The notes: generated by a model from the sequence alone, not told the origin. DNA of 64,000 bases from UJ101 sp965262705 (GCA_965262705.1 OZ253556.1:1364001-1428000), one strand, 5' to 3'; numbered from the stretch's first letter, positions 1-9,414 are shown. Made by a program: numbers and translations.

Positions 1-1
1 T

Positions 2-316
2 AATCTCTTCCCTGAATTGTTAGATAACACAGTTCAGTTATTATTCCTTAATCTCGGAGAAAAAGGAGCCGTACGGTCTTTAAAATTTATGAAACAACTG
101 CGCAAAAGGGGAATCAATGTAGAACTATACCCCGATCCTGTTAAAATGAAAAAACAAATGACTTACGCTGATAAGAAAAAAATTCCTTTTGCAGCACTTT
201 TAGGTGAAGAAGAGCTGCAAAGCCAAAAAATAACACTGAAAAATATGCTGAGCGGAGAGCAGATAAGTGTATCTAACATAGAAGAAATGATAATAAAAAT
301 GAACTTAATGAATTAA
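2..316 (+). CDS. hisS: Histidyl-tRNA synthetase, C-terminal part (truncated by window start)
   Basis: The reading frame is open from base 2 and ends with TAA at 314-316, so only about the last 104 residues are visible. They match the C-terminal anticodon-binding domain of class II HisRS: the stretch KKQMTYADKKKIPFAALLGE (about residues 42-61 after the first visible TTG codon) is typical of the HisS end, where the domain reads tRNA-His. The catalytic core and true start lie upstream. The stop is followed within 15 bp by element ends (AAGACCGTCGC, then a full long miniature element). I am confident of the family; cytoplasmic tRNA charging follows from family knowledge. Confidence 0.88.
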   Translation, partial: NLFPELLDNTVQLLFLNLGEKGAVRSLKFMKQLRKRGINVELYPDPVKMKKQMTYADKKKIPFAALLGEEELQSQKITLKNMLSGEQISVSNIEEMIIKMNLMN

Positions 317-331
317 GACCGTCGCTAAAAT

Positions 332-516
332 GAGACCGTTGCAGAATACATAAAAAAGTATGAAAAAGAAAGCATTTAGCTTCAAACTGCTTCCTTCTCA
401 AAAAATTAAAATTCTCCACACCCAAAAGGTTGCTCCGGTGTTTAGCTTCGCTGACTTGCAGTTAATTTTTATTGAGTTTTGCATTTTTTTGCTAAAGTGC
501 TTTTTGCAACGGTCTC
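332..516 (-). mobile_element. Long miniature inverted-repeat element, copy 1
   Basis: Complete copy with ends GAGACCGTTGC and GCAACGGTCTC, in the orientation opposite to the reference (reference begins GAGACCGTTGCAAAAAGC). It is flanked by a perfect 5-bp direct repeat AAAAT (327-331 and 517-521). It contains a CTTCGCTGACTTGCAGTTAA segment characteristic of the short element family. A degenerate further end (CCAACGGTGTC) follows at 530-540, next to the stop of the convergent membrane-protein gene. Confidence 0.9.
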
Positions 517-553
517 AAAATGTTTTTTCCAACGGTGTCAATATGCTCAAAAC

Positions 554-1327
554 TTAACTCATATCTTCAGTTTCCGTATGTTGCATAAAGATGGCTTTAT
601 ACATAAAATAACATCCTGCATAAAATATAGGGAAAGTAAATATAATTCCTACAAAAAAAGCAAATATCCCCAATACGGCTATGAAAGCTAAGAGGATAAG
701 CGTTCGCAAAATGCTCCAAAAATTACGGTTCACCACCGTAATACTTGCAGACAAAGATTCGCCAAAAGATGCGTCTTTATCAAACCAGTAGATCATGGGC
801 GCAAGGCTTAGCAAAGCAGCGATATAAATTCCGGGAATAATATAAAGCGATATTCCTATATTGGAGAGAAGCATAATAATGAAGGTAATCATTATAATAC
901 CGAAAACTTTAGGAGAAGTATAAGGAATAAAAATATCGGTTAGAGAATATTTTTTTCCCAAATCTGCATTCTTAACCATTTCTACAAAACCAATCAATAA
1001 GGGATTAAGTAAGATAAGCATTCCATAGTAAAGAATGTTTGTATATCTTGAATAGGGCGTATTTTTTATTAAAAATTCACTGAGTTGGTCAATATTTCTG
1101 GAAGAAACAATTCTTTTATACTCTCGGATATACTCTCCCAGATCAAAGCCGCTTAATTTATAAGAGATATACTGAGCAAGCGATAATAGAATAAAATAGC
1201 TTATAAAAAATAAAGCGGATTGCAATAGTATTTTTTTAAATACCATGGTGTAGGCTCTCCTCAATGTTTCTGAGGCACTCAAATGATATCCGGTTTTCTT
1301 TATTTGTTCTAATTTTTCTTTTAACAT
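554..1327 (-). CDS. Integral membrane protein of unknown function
   Basis: 257 residues. An N-terminal amphipathic stretch (LSASETLRRAYTMVFKK) precedes several hydrophobic segments: about 31-55, 97-116, 143-180 and 205-245, giving perhaps five or six transmembrane helices. This layout resembles the Flavobacteriia membrane proteins often mislabelled as beta-carotene monooxygenase and the glycerophosphodiester-phosphodiesterase membrane-domain group, but no catalytic motif is visible. It is convergent with hisS, and its TAA lies just past a degenerate repeat end. It is transcribed separately from mvaD (40 bp between mvaD stop and its start region). Function unknown. Confidence 0.7.
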   Translation of the reverse strand: MLKEKLEQIKKTGYHLSASETLRRAYTMVFKKILLQSALFFISYFILLSLAQYISYKLSGFDLGEYIREYKRIVSSRNIDQLSEFLIKNTPYSRYTNILYYGMLILLNPLLIGFVEMVKNADLGKKYSLTDIFIPYTSPKVFGIIMITFIIMLLSNIGISLYIIPGIYIAALLSLAPMIYWFDKDASFGESLSASITVVNRNFWSILRTLILLAFIAVLGIFAFFVGIIFTFPIFYAGCYFMYKAIFMQHTETEDMS

Positions 1328-1366
1328 AATCAGTTGATTTTTTTAATGTAAAGGTCTCTATTATTA

Positions 1367-2452
1367 TCATTTCATAAGTTTCTTTTCATTTGTGTAGCAT
1401 GTATCATGAATATAAAGCGAATCTTCACAATACGAACTTAGTTTTTTTTCTATAAAGTTACGAATCTTATTTTTTTCTTTTTCAGGATATAAAAGATGAA
1501 CATTCGCACCGGCATCTAAGGTAAAAAAAAGTGCAAGATTATTTTTACTTCTAAATTGCCGAACTTGTTGAATAATTTCTAATGTCTTTGGTCGCATTAA
1601 AATAAAGTATGGCGTTGAAGTCATCATCATTGCGTGCAAACTTAGGGCTTCGCTTTCTATTAATTCGCCAAACAACGCTAAATCCCCTGATTTTAATAAA
1701 GCCTGAAGTTTAATTATGTTATCAAAAGCCTGTTCAAATCGTTTTTTCGCATATGGGTGATGGCGCATCATGGCATGCCCTTGTGTGCTGGAAATTGCTT
1801 TTTGCCCCTTATGTACAATGAGTATTGTATCATGGAACGTTTTGAAAACAGGATGAATATCCGTAGCTATGGGGTGCGCAATTAAATTAGAACTATAAGG
1901 AATCTTAGGATGCGTTCCCCATAGAACCAATCCCGGATAAACCGATCGAGAAGCGCTTCCCGAACCTAATCGAGCAAGGAAAGAGGCTCTTTTTAATCCT
2001 TCTTCCCCGCTATATTCAGCACCCATTTTTCGTTCCATTTCAACTAAACAAAATGCCAAAGCGCTCATCCCGCTTGCTGAGGAGGCAATACCGCTACTAT
2101 GCGGAAAAGTGTTTTGTGTAAAAATCCTGAATCTAAAGGAAAATAAATAAGGACAATACACTGCAATTTTTGAAAAGAAGTTTAGTATTTTTTGACGAAA
2201 AGGTTCATTTTTTTCTCCCTCAAAAAATACAACTAATTCAATTTCCGGTTTCTTTTTTTCTCTATGAGAAAAGCAAAGGGTGGTGCTTGTTCTACATTGG
2301 TCAAGGGTATAAGAAACGGAGGGATTTGCTGGGATTTGACCCTCAGTTTTTCCCCAGTATTTAATCAATGCAATATTAGAAGGCGATGAAGCCTTTACCT
2401 CGCCAGAAACCGATTCTATCTTCTTAAAAATAAAAGGAGTGTAATCGATCAT
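1367..2452 (-). CDS. mvaD: Diphosphomevalonate decarboxylase
   Basis: 361 residues, a GHMP-kinase-fold enzyme that decarboxylates mevalonate 5-diphosphate with ATP to give isopentenyl diphosphate, the last step of the mevalonate route to quinone side chains and undecaprenyl carriers. Visible family marks: ALIKYWGKTEGQIPANPSVS near the N-terminus (residues 28-47), the ATP-binding SSGIASSASGMSAL loop (about 118-131), ARLGSGSASRSVYPGLVLWG (about 155-175) and a C-terminal FTLDAGANVHLL. The length is slightly long for the family, as is usual in Bacteroidetes. It lies 8 bp downstream of the SPOR-protein gene, so the two are probably co-transcribed. Confidence 0.93.
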   Translation of the reverse strand: MIDYTPFIFKKIESVSGEVKASSPSNIALIKYWGKTEGQIPANPSVSYTLDQCRTSTTLCFSHREKKKPEIELVVFFEGEKNEPFRQKILNFFSKIAVYCPYLFSFRFRIFTQNTFPHSSGIASSASGMSALAFCLVEMERKMGAEYSGEEGLKRASFLARLGSGSASRSVYPGLVLWGTHPKIPYSSNLIAHPIATDIHPVFKTFHDTILIVHKGQKAISSTQGHAMMRHHPYAKKRFEQAFDNIIKLQALLKSGDLALFGELIESEALSLHAMMMTSTPYFILMRPKTLEIIQQVRQFRSKNNLALFFTLDAGANVHLLYPEKEKNKIRNFIEKKLSSYCEDSLYIHDTCYTNEKKLMK

Positions 2453-2460
2453 TCTATGGA

Positions 2461-2958
2461 TTATTTATTCTCCATTTTTTCTGTCTTGGCAGGACAATAT
2501 TCTTTATCCCAAACTTCTTTTTCTATGTATATGTTGGTTTGAACAGAAAAGGATCCGCTAAATTTTCGTCTTATTTTATCCAAATCTTTCTCCATATCTT
2601 TCATTGAAAGGTAATGCCCGACATATACTTTGTAATTAGGTGTTTCATAGCGAATAGAAGCGTCAATTGAAGGGAATATTTTAGAGAATTTTTCTATGCA
2701 GGCATCTGCTTCAACTTTTGTTTTAAAACGGTCAAGTTGAATTTTATACCCCGGCGCTAACCCATTCTTAGGATAAGGGATGCAATTATTGCGCTCTTTC
2801 ATTTTTTGTCGGTTAAGCGTCCTCTTTTTTACGATAAGGTTATCAATTGCATAATCTTGTATAATAGACAACTGAGGCGTAATCGAACGTATATTATTTT
2901 CCTGTGCGGTCGTTATATTTACGAGCAACACCATACCAAAAAATAATATATTCCTCAT
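2461..2958 (-). CDS. Secreted SPOR-domain protein
   Basis: About 165 residues from the ATG at 2958, chosen because MRNILFFGMVLLVNITTAQ is then a clean signal peptide; a longer frame to 2994 would bury it. The mature part contains a SPOR-like repeat region (GYKIQLDRFKTKVEADACIE at about 81-100, then YKVYVGHYLSMKDMEKDL), which in this family binds denuded peptidoglycan glycan strands in the periplasm. There are no other domains. It lies immediately upstream of mvaD with an 8-bp gap, a neighbour pair also seen in other Flavobacteriia as far as I recall. Cell-envelope role is inferred from the domain. Confidence 0.8.
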   Translation of the reverse strand: MRNILFFGMVLLVNITTAQENNIRSITPQLSIIQDYAIDNLIVKKRTLNRQKMKERNNCIPYPKNGLAPGYKIQLDRFKTKVEADACIEKFSKIFPSIDASIRYETPNYKVYVGHYLSMKDMEKDLDKIRRKFSGSFSVQTNIYIEKEVWDKEYCPAKTEKMENK

Positions 2959-3025
2959 CCTGTTTATTTTTTTTATAAGTATTAAACTGAACACAGACTT
3001 GTTAATTAAAAACTAATAATAAATT

Positions 3026-3257
3026 GAGACCGTTGCAGAACACATAAAAAAGTATGAAAAAGAAAGCATCTTACTTCAGACTGCTTCCTTCTCAAAGCTT
3101 CAACAGGCTCAGCTACCGAGAGTTAAATCCTAACAACCAAAAGGTTGCTCCGGCGTTTAATTTTTATCGGGCGTTGCATTTCGGCAAACTCAATACAAGC
3201 ATTTTTTTGTTAGCGTGCATTTCGAAAGGCTCAATACAAGCTTTTTGCAACGGTCTC
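3026..3257 (-). mobile_element. Long miniature element, copy 2 (enlarged)
   Basis: Ends GAGACCGTTGC / GCAACGGTCTC with a perfect target duplication AAATT (3021-3025 and 3258-3262). It is 232 bp rather than 165 because pieces of the TTCGACAGGCTCAG-type palindromic repeat are embedded at about 3103-3125 and 3186-3200. It fills most of the 400-bp gap between the SPOR gene and folE. The remainder (3258-3360) shows nothing recognisable. Confidence 0.9.
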
Positions 3258-3360
3258 AAATTAAGGTAATCTTACGAGTATTTTATATGACGAATTATTA
3301 TTCGTTAGCGGCTAACCCATCTGAAATAGCCAGTTGATAAACAATTACTTTTTTCCTTAG

Positions 3361-4038
3361 CTATATATCAATTGTCGTTTCCATTTGAATGTATTGGATA
3401 AATTCTTTACGCAAAACTTCTTCTTTGTTAAACCGCCCGCCAAACTCTGAAGTAATCGTCGAACTTTCAACATCTTTTATTCCGCGAGAGCTAACGCACA
3501 AATGCTTAGCATGAATAATACAAGCTACATCTTGCGTATTCATGCTTTCTTGTAATTCTTCTACAATCTGACGGGTCAAACGTTCCTGTCCCTGAGGCCG
3601 TTTGGCATAATAGTCAACTATTCGATTGATTTTAGATAATCCTATTAGCCTGCCACTGGAAATATAAGCAATGTGTGCCTTTCCTACAATGGGTAGAAAA
3701 TGATGCTCACAAGTAGAATAAACGGAAATATTTTTTTCTACCAGCATTTCCCTGTAACGATATTCATTTTCAAAAGTAGAAGCCTTTGGTTTTTTCTTTG
3801 GGTCTAAACCGCTAAAAATTTCTTTCACGTACATTTTAGCAACCCGCAAAGGCGTTCCTTTTAAACTCTCATCTGTTAGATCAAGCCCAAGTATCTCTAT
3901 GATTTCGCCCATTTTTTGCTTAATTTGCTCGATCTTTTCCTCGTCGGAAAGTTCAAAAGCATCTTCACGCAAAGGAGTTTCAATGGAGGTTGTAATATGA
4001 TTATCTCCTATATGTTCTATTTGTTCTTCAAAGTTCAT
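3361..4038 (-). CDS. folE: GTP cyclohydrolase I
   Basis: 225 residues. It converts GTP to 7,8-dihydroneopterin triphosphate, the first step of folate (and possibly queuosine precursor) synthesis. The zinc-site motif STCEHHFLPIVGKAHIAYI and the second cysteine region CIIHAKHLCVSSRGI are both present, as is the RPQGQERLTRQI segment. An N-terminal extension of about 30 acidic residues precedes the conserved core, as in many FolE1 proteins. It stands alone, with a TATCTTTG -7 box 25 bp upstream of the ATG and a miniature element immediately beyond that. Confidence 0.95.
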   Translation of the reverse strand: MNFEEQIEHIGDNHITTSIETPLREDAFELSDEEKIEQIKQKMGEIIEILGLDLTDESLKGTPLRVAKMYVKEIFSGLDPKKKPKASTFENEYRYREMLVEKNISVYSTCEHHFLPIVGKAHIAYISSGRLIGLSKINRIVDYYAKRPQGQERLTRQIVEELQESMNTQDVACIIHAKHLCVSSRGIKDVESSTITSEFGGRFNKEEVLRKEFIQYIQMETTIDI

Positions 4039-4062
4039 AAATCCTTTTTATAAAAATTTAAG

Positions 4063-4070
4063 CAAAGATA
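4063..4070 (-). promoter_or_regulatory. Probable folE -7 box (TATCTTTG)
   Basis: Matches the Bacteroidetes TAnnTTTG consensus 24 bp upstream of the folE ATG. No TTTG is found 19 bp further upstream, where the sequence runs into miniature element copy 3 (starting 4094); the original -33 region may have been displaced by that insertion. Confidence 0.55.
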
Positions 4071-4093
4071 AAAACTTTTATGATTAAAAGAGC

Positions 4094-4305
4094 GAGACCG
4101 TTGCAAAAAGAACTTTGGCAAAAAAATGCTTGTATTGAGTTTGCCGAAATGCAACGCCTGATAAAAATTAAACACCGGAGCAACCTAATGGGTGTGGAGG
4201 ATTTTAATTTTTTTGAGATGGTGACTGAGCCTGTCGAAGTAAGGAAGCAGTTTGAAGCTAAATGCTTTCTTTTTCATACTTTTTTATGTGTTCTGCAACG
4301 GTCTC
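4094..4305 (+). mobile_element. Long miniature element, copy 3
   Basis: Reference orientation, both ends intact (GAGACCGTTGC / GCAACGGTCTC), 212 bp. A palindromic-repeat fragment (GACTGAGCCTGTCGAAGTAA, about 4222-4241) is nested in its middle. No perfect target duplication is seen (AGAGC / GAACT). It sits 55 bp upstream of folE and carries an open frame that is only element translation. Confidence 0.85.
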
Positions 4306-4352
4306 GAACTTATGCAGTTTTAATAGCCCTTTTATACTATGCTGCTAAAAAC

Positions 4353-5394
4353 AAGACCATTGCAAAACTTAATGTTTTTTTAGGATTAGTGTTTTCGGGA
4401 GTTATTTTTAGGATATTATGATAAACTTTTTTTTATTTCTATCTCTTTTTTGAATCATTAAAGGACTTTTTTTTGCTTTATCTTGATTTGATGACTTGCA
4501 ATTCTCTTAATTTTTACAATTAGACGCCAGTAGCCCCGGACTTCGATATAAATTATACCCTATCGCCTCCATCAGGCTTTGCGTATGCATCTTTGCTATC
4601 CCTCTATATCTTGCCACCCCCGTCTGAAAACCATCGCTTTATGCTTCCGAATGTGCGCTCTATACTTCGATAAACTCAGTAACCTTTTTAAAGCTTGTTT
4701 CCCCTACTCGTTTATTGAACTTCTTCTGACAATCGGTTAATAATTAACCTTGCCTTTCGGTTTTAAGGGCGTCTCTGCTACACTGGCGTCTACTATCGCT
4801 CCTTTTTTGATGATGATTGGATGACGCGCTAATTGACGATTGATTTCCTTAAATAGACGCTCGTAGGCTTATGCCTGCGTCATCAATGTTCTAAATCTAC
4901 TCAAAGTACTAGGGTCAGGGGAGACTTGGTCAATATGCAATCCACAAAAATAACTGAACGAAAGACTGTCATTTACCCTATCTTCCACTTCATAATCGCT
5001 TAATCCATACCCGGGTTGTAGTAAACACATCTTAAATAATACTTCGACAAATGGTTACTGAGCCTAGTCGAAGTACTCAGCAACCTAAATAACCTATCAT
5101 CACTCGGACTGCCTGTAGCACTTTTCCCCTTATTATAATGGTCGTCTATTATTTTACTTATTTTTTTCCAGTCTAACAAACGGGTTAACTGAGTGAAAAA
5201 AGACTTTTTTATCTTTTTTTATCTTTCTTGTGCATAAATCACAAATACTATAGGCTAAAGTAGGATGATGATATATTTTCATGGTATAAATATACTAAGT
5301 TTTATAGATAAAATAGCTGATTAGGATGCTTGCTGAGCGTAGTCGAAGTATCACTTTTTTTATATCTAATCCTTCATTCCCTTGCAACGATCTT
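4353..5394 (-). pseudogene. IS5-like transposase relic, copy 1 (internally deleted)
   Basis: This 1,042-bp stretch is bounded by AAGACCATTGC and GCAACGATCTT, relatives of the miniature element ends. Read on the minus strand, it encodes broken pieces of an IS5-family DDE transposase: the SLSFSYFCGLHIDQVSPDPS-type segment, a fragment around PLKPKG, and the C-terminal RYxGIAKMHTQSLMEAIGYN region. Compared with the copy at 56428-57795 it lacks roughly 330-390 bp of the catalytic middle, but it shares the same in-frame TAA and the same palindromic repeat inserted near 5042-5085. It cannot encode an active transposase. It accounts for most of the gap between folE and ccsBA; the rest is copy 3 and an AT-rich leader. 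Confidence 0.8.
5042..5085. repeat. Palindromic TTCGAC/GTCGAA repeat inside the IS relic
   Basis: Inverted CTTCGAC (5042-5048) and GTCGAAG (5067-5073) followed by TACTCAGCAACC. The identical insertion occupies the same place in the other IS copy (57449-57492), so it was present before the IS was duplicated. Confidence 0.7.
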
Positions 5395-5473
5395 AATTTA
5401 AGTTAAAGAAAGTTAAAAAAAGAAAAAATAGTGTAATAATGAATATTTTTACTTTTTTAAAGATTATAATTCA

Positions 5474-5481
5474 TAAATTTG
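5474..5481 (+). promoter_or_regulatory. Probable ccsBA -7 box (TAAATTTG)
   Basis: TAnnTTTG match 19 bp before the ATG of ccsBA, in an AT-rich leader that follows the IS relic. No convincing TTTG -33 box is seen. Confidence 0.45.
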
Positions 5482-5500
5482 ACCCTTTTATATCATCCTA

Positions 5501-8500
5501 ATGAAACTGCTAAAAGTACTATTTTCTACTAAAACTATGGCATTTCTTCTATTTCTATTTGCGATAATTATAGGAGTGGCTACTTTTGTAGAAGCACATT
5601 ATGGAACGGCAACAGCACAGGCATACATTTATAAAACACGCTGGTTTGAGTTTATTATGCTTTTATTAATATTGAATTTTGCGGGGAATATCCGCCGCTA
5701 CCAATTAATTACAAGTAAAAAATTTCCTACCCTATTGCTGCACATTGCTTTAATTATTATTTTTATCGGAGCCGCTATTACACGTTACTACAGTTTTGAA
5801 GGAAAACTCCAGGTAGAAGAAGGAAAAAGCGAAAATATTATTCTCTCCTATAAAACTTTCTTTAAATATATGGTTAAAGCGCAGAACAAAGCGCCTTATT
5901 ACGGCGAAAGCCCGTTTATTCTATCGCCTTATCATGCAAATTTTAATAAAACGATAACTTATGATAATAAAAAAGTAGAATTTAAAGTAATCGATTATAT
6001 CCAAAAAAAGAATAGTAGCGGACATCCAGCCATTGAGATTGTTACAAAATTAGGAGGACAAAGCGGTATAAGTGCAGGAGAAAAATCATCCAGAATATTG
6101 CTCAAAGGAGATACGATTCACTTTGACGGGCATGTTTTAGGATTTGAAAGTAAAAAGCTGTCCCTTATGAATATAACGGAAAAAAATAACCATTTATATA
6201 TCCAGGCGCCTTATGAATTTAGTTTTTTTAATATGATGAAGAATGAGTCGGGCGAGGTAAAAGCCCGTCAGTCGGTTAAACTTGAACGCATATTATATTC
6301 TGTTGGGAAAGCCCGCTTCGTTCCTCTGACAGATGCCCTTGATAACTTAATTATAGGAGAATTAAAATCAGGGAATGAAACTCGGAAAGTATCTTTTTTT
6401 GGACAACAGTTTACAACAAACTTCAGCCCGATTTATAAAATAAATGGCTTAGAGGTAAGCCTCGGATTTGGTTCTTCCTGGTTAGATAGAAAATATAAAA
6501 TGCCATTTAATTTACATTTAAACGATTTTATTTTAGATAAATACCCCGGCTCAGATAATCCCTCTTCTTTTGAAAGTAAAGTAACCGTAAAAGATAATAA
6601 CAAGGCTTCTTTCGATTATAAAATATATATGAACCATGTGCTGGACCACAAAGGGTATCGTTTTTTTCAATCGGCATATAATATCGACTCTAATACAAAA
6701 AAAGAATCCACCGTGCTTTCGGTCAATGCCGATTATTGGGGAACATCAATTACGTACTTCGGTTATTTTTTATTGAGTTTATCAATGATTTTAACCTTGT
6801 TCTGGAAAGGAAGTTATTTTAGTAATTTACGAAGATCGCTATCCGATATAAAAAGAAAGAAAAATACTTTAATGCTATTCCTGTTACTTTTCACAGGGAT
6901 AGCCCAGTCACAAATAAACAATTCTTCGGCTCAATCTAAGAAAATATTAAATAAAACTGAAGGGATAGCAAAAAGCAAAATAGACAGCGCCACACCTATT
7001 GATATGCATGGTGGAAGAGTTCATAATAAAAAGCCGCTTACAAATGAAGACGATATTAAACCCAGGGTAAACACACCGCAGGCAATAGAGAATCCACATG
7101 CTAAAACTTCTTTCCAAAAGGGTTTTCAGCAATCATTTCAAATTAATGTACAGCATGCTAAATTACTTGCAAGAGTATTAGTCCAAGACCAACAAGGTCG
7201 TATTAAGCCTGTGGATACCTATGCCCGAGAATTGATAAAAACCATTCACGGAAGAGAAAAAATCGATTCGTTTAATGCCGTTCAGGCTTATTTATCCTTA
7301 ACTTTTGAAACTTCAAAATGGTTCAATAAGCCAATTATTCTGGTTGACAAAAAAGGAGGTGAACGCTTAAAAAAGATTACGCATGCAATAGAAAAAAACG
7401 GAAAATGGTACACCTCTGCCATTGATTTAGTGGCTAAAGATCCTAAGAACTCTGAGAATAGAAATTTGTACGATATTTACAATGAATCCTTTAATAAAGC
7501 GCTGGCAGATCAAAACGATTTTGATAAAGCCGTTTTGAAAATCATTCAGCGAATTAGTATTATTGAAGGAATGGGTAAAGGAAGCTACTTTTGGATTATC
7601 CCCGATTTGGAGGCAGAAAATAACGATTGGAACAGTTGGACAAATCACCAAAACAAATTATACAAACCAGGGCAGATTTATATAAGTGCTTATTTTAACA
7701 GTATTTTAAAAGCCCGTCAAAACGGCGATTGGTCAATTCCTAATAAAAATTTACAAAAAATAGCAGCCTTTCAGCGTACCGATAACATCAAAATACCTAC
7801 CGAAAAAAAAGTAAATTTTGAGATATTTTATAATCGTTTTCCGATATTCAAAATTTGCATGGCTATATACAGTTTTATAGGAATTCTTTTACTTACGATA
7901 GCTTTTATAAGCCTATACAATAATAAAAAATATATTTCCCTCATAGGAAATATACTAAGTATTATTATATCTATATCCTTTCTCTTACACACTTGGGGGA
8001 TTGGTGCTCGTTGGTATATCTCAGGGCATGCTCCCTGGAGTGACGGGTATGAAGCCATTATTTTTGTTGCCTGGTTTACTGTTTTTTCAGGAATCATTTT
8101 TGCTAGAAAAAATTATTTCGCGCTTTCATCTGCTGCGATTATGTCAGTTCTTTTAATGCTTTTTTCTTTCCTAAGCGTGGTTTCTCCGGCAATTTCTAAC
8201 CTTGTGCCCGTACTCAAATCCTACTGGTTAGTAGTACACGTTGCGGTCATTGTTTCCAGTTATGGGTTCTTTGGTTTAAGTTTTATTTTAGGAATAGTTA
8301 ATCTGCTTTTAATGAGTGTAAGAAAAGAAAAAAATTATAAGAAAATAACATTCAATATTAAAGAATTGACAACGATATCCGAAATGTCTATGACCATCGG
8401 GCTTTATACTTTGACTATTGGAACTTTTCTCGGGGGAGTTTGGGCGAATGAGAGCTGGGGGCGATATTGGAGTTGGGATCCGAAAGAAACCTGGGCATTA

Positions 8501-8770
8501 GTAAGCGTTTTTATATACGCAGCCATCACACACCTTCGGTTAGTTCCCGGCTTTCGTGGTTATTTTTCATTTAATATGACTGCAATCCTAGGCTTCTCTT
8601 CGATTATGATGACTTTTCTTGGAGTTAATTATTTTCTATCCGGAATGCACTCTTATGGCGCCGGAGACCCCATTCCCATTCTAGAATGGGCGTTGCCTAC
8701 TCTTTTTATTATCCTTTTATTAAGCATTCTTGCTCGAAACCGCAATCGTAGATTTGCCAATAAAAATTAA
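5501..8770 (+). CDS. ccsBA: Fused cytochrome c biogenesis protein CcsBA (ResB-CcsA)
   Basis: 1,089 residues forming the system II haem exporter and cytochrome c synthetase as one chain, as usual in Bacteroidetes. The N-terminal ResB/CcsB part has membrane helices at about 9-30, 45-62 and 75-97 and a large periplasmic region to about 415, then a helix at 415-440. A second periplasmic stretch (about 470-780) follows. The C-terminal CcsA part (about 785-1085) carries multiple helices and the haem-handling WWD-type motif WGRYWSWDPKETWALV near residues 985-1000. It is a single gene with its own promoter. It is expected to attach haem to periplasmic c-type cytochromes for respiration. No lesions seen. 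Confidence 0.93.
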   Translation: MKLLKVLFSTKTMAFLLFLFAIIIGVATFVEAHYGTATAQAYIYKTRWFEFIMLLLILNFAGNIRRYQLITSKKFPTLLLHIALIIIFIGAAITRYYSFEGKLQVEEGKSENIILSYKTFFKYMVKAQNKAPYYGESPFILSPYHANFNKTITYDNKKVEFKVIDYIQKKNSSGHPAIEIVTKLGGQSGISAGEKSSRILLKGDTIHFDGHVLGFESKKLSLMNITEKNNHLYIQAPYEFSFFNMMKNESGEVKARQSVKLERILYSVGKARFVPLTDALDNLIIGELKSGNETRKVSFFGQQFTTNFSPIYKINGLEVSLGFGSSWLDRKYKMPFNLHLNDFILDKYPGSDNPSSFESKVTVKDNNKASFDYKIYMNHVLDHKGYRFFQSAYNIDSNTKKESTVLSVNADYWGTSITYFGYFLLSLSMILTLFWKGSYFSNLRRSLSDIKRKKNTLMLFLLLFTGIAQSQINNSSAQSKKILNKTEGIAKSKIDSATPIDMHGGRVHNKKPLTNEDDIKPRVNTPQAIENPHAKTSFQKGFQQSFQINVQHAKLLARVLVQDQQGRIKPVDTYARELIKTIHGREKIDSFNAVQAYLSLTFETSKWFNKPIILVDKKGGERLKKITHAIEKNGKWYTSAIDLVAKDPKNSENRNLYDIYNESFNKALADQNDFDKAVLKIIQRISIIEGMGKGSYFWIIPDLEAENNDWNSWTNHQNKLYKPGQIYISAYFNSILKARQNGDWSIPNKNLQKIAAFQRTDNIKIPTEKKVNFEIFYNRFPIFKICMAIYSFIGILLLTIAFISLYNNKKYISLIGNILSIIISISFLLHTWGIGARWYISGHAPWSDGYEAIIFVAWFTVFSGIIFARKNYFALSSAAIMSVLLMLFSFLSVVSPAISNLVPVLKSYWLVVHVAVIVSSYGFFGLSFILGIVNLLLMSVRKEKNYKKITFNIKELTTISEMSMTIGLYTLTIGTFLGGVWANESWGRYWSWDPKETWALVSVFIYAAITHLRLVPGFRGYFSFNMTAILGFSSIMMTFLGVNYFLSGMHSYGAGDPIPILEWALPTLFIILLLSILARNRNRRFANKN

Positions 8771-8776
8771 ATATAT

Positions 8777-8941
8777 GAGACCGTTGCAGAACACATAAAA
8801 AAGTATGAAAAAGAAAGCATCTAACTTCAAACGGCGCCCTTCTCAAAAAATTAAAATCCTCCACACCCATTAGGTTGCTCCGGTATTTAATTTTCCTCGT
8901 GCGTCGCATTTTTTTGCTAAAGTGCTTTTTGCAACGGTCTC
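8777..8941 (-). mobile_element. Long miniature element, copy 4
   Basis: 165 bp, the basic full length of the family, with both ends intact. It begins 6 bp after the ccsBA stop. The flanks TATAT and GATAT match at four of five positions, so the target duplication has probably drifted by one base. Confidence 0.88.
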
Positions 8942-8955
8942 GATATTAACTTAAT

Positions 8956-9414
8956 GAGACCTTTGCAAAAAATAGGATTTCTTTTTTGTGGTTTACTTGA
9001 GCCCCAGCATGATTTACTTTAAACCTTTATAAGTTTTGCTCAACTCTCCTTGATAAGTTGCTCAACTCTCCTTGACAAGTTGCTCAACTCTCCTTGACAA
9101 GTTACCCAACTCTCCTTGACAAGTTACCCAACTCTCCATGGAGAATTTCTATAAGGTGCTTTAAAATTTATTTTACCTTTTCTTTGGGTGCATTTTCCAT
9201 CGCTTCGAGGATGCGCTTGCCGGCGTGGTAATTGAAGTCCGGGGCTACTTGCGTCTAATCGTTAAAAATAGAGTAAAACAAGAGGATAAAGGAGTATTGA
9301 TCGTCAATAAATTCATGAAAAAACAGTGAAAAACCTATCAATAAGTCAGTAGGTAAAAGAAAAAAACGAAAAAACAAAGATTATAGACCCATTCAAACTT
9401 TTTGCAACGGTCTT
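8956..9414. mobile_element. Composite non-autonomous element with tandem repeat and IS end
   Basis: Bounded on the left by GAGACCTTTGCAAAA and on the right by GCAACGGTCTT. It contains, in order: a unique stretch, five 22-bp tandem units (9031-9141), a short GC-richer piece that reads on the minus strand as the end of a protein (HAGKRILEAMENAPKEKVK then stop, about 9170-9238), and about 176 bp (9239-9414) clearly homologous to the 56428-56600 end of the IS relic. No target duplication is evident (TTAAT / TATAT). I infer an IS derivative that captured foreign sequence between its ends. Confidence 0.6.
9031..9141 (+). repeat. 22-bp tandem repeat, five units
   Basis: The unit AAGTTGCTCAACTCTCCTTG plus AC/AT repeats with period 22: 9031-9054 (two extra bases), 9055-9076, 9077-9098, 9099-9120 and 9121-9141 (degenerate). 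The last two full units carry TACCC in place of TGCTC. There are no spacers, so it is not a CRISPR array, and no coding frame is apparent. Confidence 0.9.

Noticed and set aside
4080..4421. 113-residue open frame beginning MIKRARPLQKELWQ
   Set aside because: It is translation of miniature element copy 3; the same residues appear wherever the element occurs and indels break the frame in other copies.
9031..9141. Possible CRISPR array
   Set aside because: The units are contiguous with no spacers, period 22 bp, and no cas genes are present.
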